Of a stretch of DNA of 11,314 nt, positions 7,866 through 11,314 are shown one piece after another. This DNA comes from Cyclostephanos tholiformis. Taxonomy: Eukaryota; Bacillariophyta; Thalassiosirophyceae; Thalassiosirales; Thalassiosiraceae. The stretch spans positions 1 through 11,314 of the forward strand of contig JALLPB010001079.1 in assembly GCA_036939975.1 (NCBI GenBank), in the 5' to 3' direction. The first letter of the stretch is position 1, and each line of letters opens with the position of its first letter. Made by a program: the position numbers and the translations under genes. The notes beneath the pieces were generated by a model. That model was not told the origin of the DNA. It made no database searches and saw only the letters and a program-made list of their open reading frames with translations.

Positions 7866-9191
7866 TCACCATCGATCTTGCAAATCAAGATCAACACCGC
7901 CTTCAAACTCCTTGTTTGGGTTGTCACCAACAATTGCATCATAGCCGGTCTTCTTCCATGAATTCTTAAGGTCTCATCCAATTACAGACATTGTGATGAG
8001 TGGTGATGGGGATTGGCAGGTCGGGATCCTGCTCAAGGAGCCAAGTGTTGTACTCGGTCCTCAACTTGGCCTCAAATGCCTTATTATAGCCAATGTCAAC
8101 TGGCTGGAGTAGCCCAGTGCATCCAGGTGGAATGAACTCTACCTGGATGCCAAGATCATGAATTTCATTCATGACCAATGCCTTCATGTGCACCTTGAAT
8201 GAGTCAAGGAAGAGGATTGGAATGATACCTGTGGGCGCTGTTGTGACGTAAGATGCGAGGATATTGCTTACCCACTTCAGCATTGTTGGCTTGTCAAACC
8301 ATGCCTTGTTCTGGTAGGCATAGACGAGCTCATTTGGCAGGATCAGCAACTCACGACATGCAATGTGCCCATCCTGTTTGCCTAAACAAACAAGCAAACA
8401 AAGAAAGGGATGTGAGTCGGGGGACGACAACAGTTATTATACTAAGAATACTCAACACTCACCTTCAAACATGACCATTTGTTTGATGCATTAGCCAGAA
8501 GCAGTGATAGTGACTGCCACCATCACACGCTTTGAATCAGATGTGGAGGTATGTAGATTCACCGTGCACATGTTGGCATGGTTAATGGTGAGCTTGAAGT
8601 CCATCATGTGGAAAACCGGGGTCTGATCCATATTCATAATATAGTTTGGATCACGGCTTGCATCCTGGAGAATTGGATGTATGTAATCCAAAAATTGGAG
8701 GACCTCGCCCTCAACCTCACTTGGATGATGCCGGTGCTTCTTCTTGAAGCGGGAGATGGACATCTTCACCGCATGCTCAGACTTTGTCTCCAACTTGGGA
8801 ATCAAGGACTGAGCCTTTCTCATAAGCCCAAGATGATTCACAGGAAGGCCATTGCCATGCCACAATTCAATGAAATCCAATAGCTCCTGTTCAACATCCT
8901 TGAGGATACTATGAGGTCCCAAATGTAGCTTGAATACAACGGGACCATTCATTTCAATAAATGCATTTTCTTGCTTCCTCCAGAAAGAAATCATGGACTG
9001 GTCAATGGAGCAGAGGCTGCTTCAGAATAGGATAGATGCTCTTCTTGAACCATATTCTCTATGAGACAAAGGATCCTGATCTTCTCAAGAGCAGAGTATA
9101 AACTGCGCTTCTTAGTTAGCCAGTTATCAATTTGCTTGAGGGCATGGGTATGACTGAAGCTGCTTTCGTTGTAGATGTGCTGCTTCACCAT
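7866..9191 (-). pseudogene. Pogo/CENP-B-like DDE_1 transposase with one intron, broken
   Basis: The minus-strand ATG at 9191 opens an N-terminal part with a helix-turn-helix of the CENP-B type ending at SMISFWRKQENAF. A -1 shift near 9015-9020 lies inside it. A second DNA-binding stretch follows (DVEQELLDFIELWHGNGLPV, then SISRFKKKH). The DDE_1 core begins at HPSEVEGE and contains all three acidic residues in NMDQTPV, FLDSFKVHM and GCTGLLQPVDIG. The second and third Asp are 35 residues apart, fitting pogo-like enzymes. A TAA at 8493-8491 interrupts TITASG/CIKQMVMF. A GT-AG intron (8462-8382) joins MFEG to KQDGHIACREL. Near 7972 one extra base shifts the end, which continues DLKNSWKKTGYDAIVGDN and stops at 7868-7866. 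Terminal repeats were not found. The family call is firm. Confidence 0.88.
8382..8462 (-). other. Spliceosomal intron in the pogo-like gene (81 nt)
   Basis: On the minus strand the exon ends TTTGAAG, followed by GTGAGT. The intron ends in a pyrimidine-rich TTTGCTTGTTTGTTTAG, and the next exon starts GCAAACAGGATGGG. Splicing restores the conserved core across FEG-KQDGH in phase 1. The intron contains in-frame stops (TGA, TAG, TAA), so it must be removed for the protein to be read. Its length is a multiple of three, which keeps the flanking ORFs in one frame. Confidence 0.85.
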
Positions 9192-9698
9192 GAATGGATT
9201 TTATGAAATGGAAAAAAGTGAATGCTTTGACGGGTTGGGTTCAGGTTGTGTCGTGTCAGATCAGCTACACAAGGATTTACACTGGAACAGGTACAGCATT
9301 TATTGGGTGTGCCAAAAAACTATTAGAGAGGATTCATGGAGGAACCATACCAATAACTATTTGCATGCCAGCCCAGCAAGTAGAGTACCTCTCTTTCTGA
9401 TATTTGTTGTTTTCGATTGCTATTGCCGTGTGTTTGATGGTATCTCTTCCAGCGTAGTCCTATGCTCATGGTAGATAAAAATCTAATAAATTTGGACTTT
9501 CTTTTCTAATTGAATTGGATTGCTTCTTAAGAATAAAAGGGGGAGATGCAGTCTTTTTTATAATACTAAAGCCTACTTATGTGAAAGTGTTATCAAAAGA
9601 TAAAATGGAGTCTATTTATTATACTAAACCCTTCATATGATTCAAATCACTGAGACCAATGGTGGACCTCAATTACCAAAAGCCACTCCAAGACCAAA
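9192..9698. other. No confident gene (9192-9698), pogo 5' flank
   Basis: Two overlapping plus-strand ORFs (9175-9474 and 9194-9400) have no known motif. An imperfect direct repeat of about 28 bases (9546-9573 and 9605-9631, sharing TNTTATACTAAA-like ends) lies in the AT-rich part. Confidence 0.4.
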
Positions 9699-10126
9699 AT
9701 GCACAGCACACAACCAAAAAAAACAAAACATGACCACCATGGTCCCCTGCCACTCACCGCCCTCCAGTGGCTTCAATTTGGTAAGTGAGTCTGATTGCTG
9801 TACATCACGCATCTCGGTCTTGGTCTTGACTGTTGCAGCACGGATACATATTTTTTATTGGTCTAACTAAATATTTCTTATTTCTTTCTTTTATTAACAA
9901 TTTTATTACAGGTGGCAGCGCAGTAAGCTGGTGGACAAAAGGTGAGTTTTGTAACCTACTATTTAACGTGCTTTTTTTGTTCCGCTGCATCGAGATGATG
10001 TGCACTAACCTTTTTTATCTGGAAATATGTTTTTACCTATGCATTGCACTTGTCTACATTGAGTTTCTTGGCATGGTTTTGGCCAAGGGGGGGGTTGCCA
10101 TGGTCACCATGTTTTGGGGAAGGTGA
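9699..10126 (+). CDS. Speculative two-exon small membrane protein
   Basis: A plus-strand ATG at 9699 runs open to CTTCAATTTG at 9780, directly followed by GTAAGT. A T-rich tract and TTTATTACAG end at 9911. Joining 9780 to 9912 keeps a frame open (LQF-GGSAVSWWTKG) and reaches a TGA at 10124-10126, giving about 100 residues with a strongly hydrophobic stretch (LEICFYLCIALVYIEFLGMV). A second donor-like GTGAGT at 9942 offers another exon end, with a possible acceptor CTTCCAG ending near 10230. The splice signals are good, but no homology is recognised and base composition alone could produce this. Treat it as a hypothesis. Confidence 0.2.
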
Positions 10127-10575
10127 AAATGATAATGGGAGTTGGGTTGGTGCCACCAATAAAATGCGCTATTTTGGGGGGGTGATCTTGTCCCCGTTTT
10201 AACCCCCCTATGTGTCTTGTGTCTTCCAGAAAATAATTTACGATATCGGTGCTCCAGCGCTAGAAAAAGCAGAATTCTGCCTATCATAAAAACAGAAAGA
10301 ACTTCGTGGAAAATAAAAGAATCTCAAACATAATTATATCTGCAAAAAGAGCTTGAAGAGAGCTTTCGAATGGTGTATAGTTTGCCTAAGTAAATTTTTA
10401 CTCTAACATAATGAAAAACTAGGTGAAAGCTAGGTGGGCCGAATCCCCACCACCAACAGGCAGAGAGGCAGACTACATATCAGCAAGATGTTCATGCTGT
10501 TGCACATGAGTTACAAGGCAGTCCTTGCACAGCCATCTTCCTGGAGCGCATAAGCAATAGGTTCTAATTGTCATC
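10127..10575. other. No gene seen (10127-10575)
   Basis: Short G- or C-runs occur (G7 at 10176-10182, C6 at 10203-10208) within otherwise ordinary AT-rich sequence. No ORF with a recognised motif is present. Confidence 0.5.
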
Positions 10576-10665
10576 ATCGTCCTTGTCGTCCTTGTCATCC
10601 TTGTCGTCCTTGTTGTCCTTGTTGTCCTTGTTGTCCTTGTCGTCATTCTCGTCATTCTCGTCCTT
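10576..10665. repeat. 9-bp minisatellite, GTCGTCCTT type
   Basis: About ten consecutive 9-base units vary around GTCGTCCTT (GTCATCCTT, three GTTGTCCTT, GTCGTCATT, CTCGTCATT). The minus strand would read as Asp-Lys-Asp/Asn repeats and the plus strand as Ser-Leu repeats. Both follow from the 3-fold period and are not taken as genes. Confidence 0.85.
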
Positions 10666-11268
10666 GTCCTCGTTGTTGTGTGAGGGGGGGGTTAATTGTT
10701 GTGTAAGGGGGGGGGTGTTGCCACTCATCATAGCCGCCGTAGTCGTCGTCGCCATCATCATCGTCGATATCGTTGTCCTCGTCGTCGTTTTGTAAGGTGG
10801 GAGGGTTCGCCACAGTTCAACCTAGTCATCATTGATGTCCTCATCCTCATCCTTGTCCTCGTCCTCATCCTTGTCGCTGTCTTCATCATCATCCTCATCC
10901 TTGTCGTCCTTGTCCTCATCATCATCGACGTTTTCATTGTCGTCGTCGTTGTGTGAGGGGGGGGGGTTGATTGTTGTGTAAGGAGGGGGCGTTCACTGCT
11001 TGTTGTCATCTTCGTCCTTGTCCTTGTCCTTGTCGTCATCATCGCTGCCGTCGCCATCGTCGTTGTTGTGCGAGGGGGGGGGGTTCACCACGATTCGACC
11101 TTGCAGTCGTTGTCCTTGTCCTCGTTGCTGTCTTTGTCGTCCTCGTCGTCGTCGTTGTCGTCATCCTGTTGTCATCATAGTCATTGTCATTGTTGTGTGA
11201 GGTGGGGAAGGGGGGTTGCCAAGGTTCACCCTCCTTGTGTCCTCATCCTCGTTGTTATTGGCGCACCC
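10666..11268. repeat. Higher-order low-complexity satellite with G-tracts
   Basis: TCGTC/TTGTCC/TCATCC trinucleotide-based runs are broken at intervals by a conserved block, GTTGTGTGAGG followed by 6-10 Gs, then TT and often a CCAC-GTTCRACC-like tail. Blocks start near 10678, 10791, 10951, 11069 and 11195. Doublet blocks (GTGTGAG-Gn-TTRATTGTTGTGTAAGG) recur at 10678 and 10951, and the following single blocks at 10791 and 11069, giving a larger period of about 273-278 bases. The region appears noncoding. Confidence 0.75.
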
Positions 11269-11314
11269 TTGCCAAGGCGGAGAGTCGGACGTCGCACCAT
11301 CGTCGATGTTATAA

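Noticed and set aside
7819..9560. TAGTACCCCCCTCCC at 7819 and AAAAGGGGGAGA near 9535 as pogo terminal repeats
   Set aside because: They agree only in general C/G-run character and do not align as an inverted repeat.
10564..11200. Several ORFs on both strands encoding Asp/Lys, Ser/Leu, Thr/Arg or Val/Ile runs
   Set aside because: They are open in many frames only because the repeat units are multiples of three and lack stop codons.

Overview
The window looks like a repeat-rich stretch of a eukaryotic nuclear genome, most likely a diatom or a related stramenopile. The evidence is a Copia-type LTR retrotransposon, a piggyBac-like transposase, a pogo/CENP-B-like transposase with a short GT-AG intron, and a fragment of the BspA-like (LRR_5) leucine-rich repeat family, which is abundant in diatoms. 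The taxonomic call is inference from this combination. No rRNA, tRNA, bacterial operon or CRISPR array is visible, and no intact gene with a confident function was found.

Layout. 1-1780 (minus): the 5' part of a decayed Copia element. From right to left it holds a candidate 153-bp LTR (1628-1780), gag with a CCHC knuckle, and the start of pol with a DTGA retropepsin site; integrase and RT would lie off the left edge. 1796-2063 (minus): a broken LRR_5 fragment next to the LTR, so Copia may have inserted into or beside an LRR gene. 2604-2842: a degenerate 45-bp minisatellite. 2850-3992: no recognisable gene. 3993-6480 (plus): a piggyBac-like transposase pseudogene with an N-terminal SAP-like motif and a C-terminal Cys/His domain. 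It has four frameshifts, three stops and a lost first catalytic Asp. 7011-7654 (plus): a broken ORF with Cys/His clusters that I cannot assign to a named family. 7866-9191 (minus): a pogo-like transposase with HTH regions, an intact D-D-D set and a well-formed 81-nt intron, but one stop and two frameshifts. 9699-10126 (plus): a speculative two-exon small membrane protein. 10576-11268: a low-complexity satellite built of 9-bp GTCGTCCTT-like units with periodic G-tracts of up to 10 bases.

The genes do not form a pathway. The window is an accumulation of independent, mostly dead mobile elements and repeats. Lesion density suggests pogo is the youngest insertion and Copia among the oldest. The parts most worth a second look are the unassigned Cys/His ORF, the pogo intron, the domain layout of the piggyBac relative, and the LTR hairpins.
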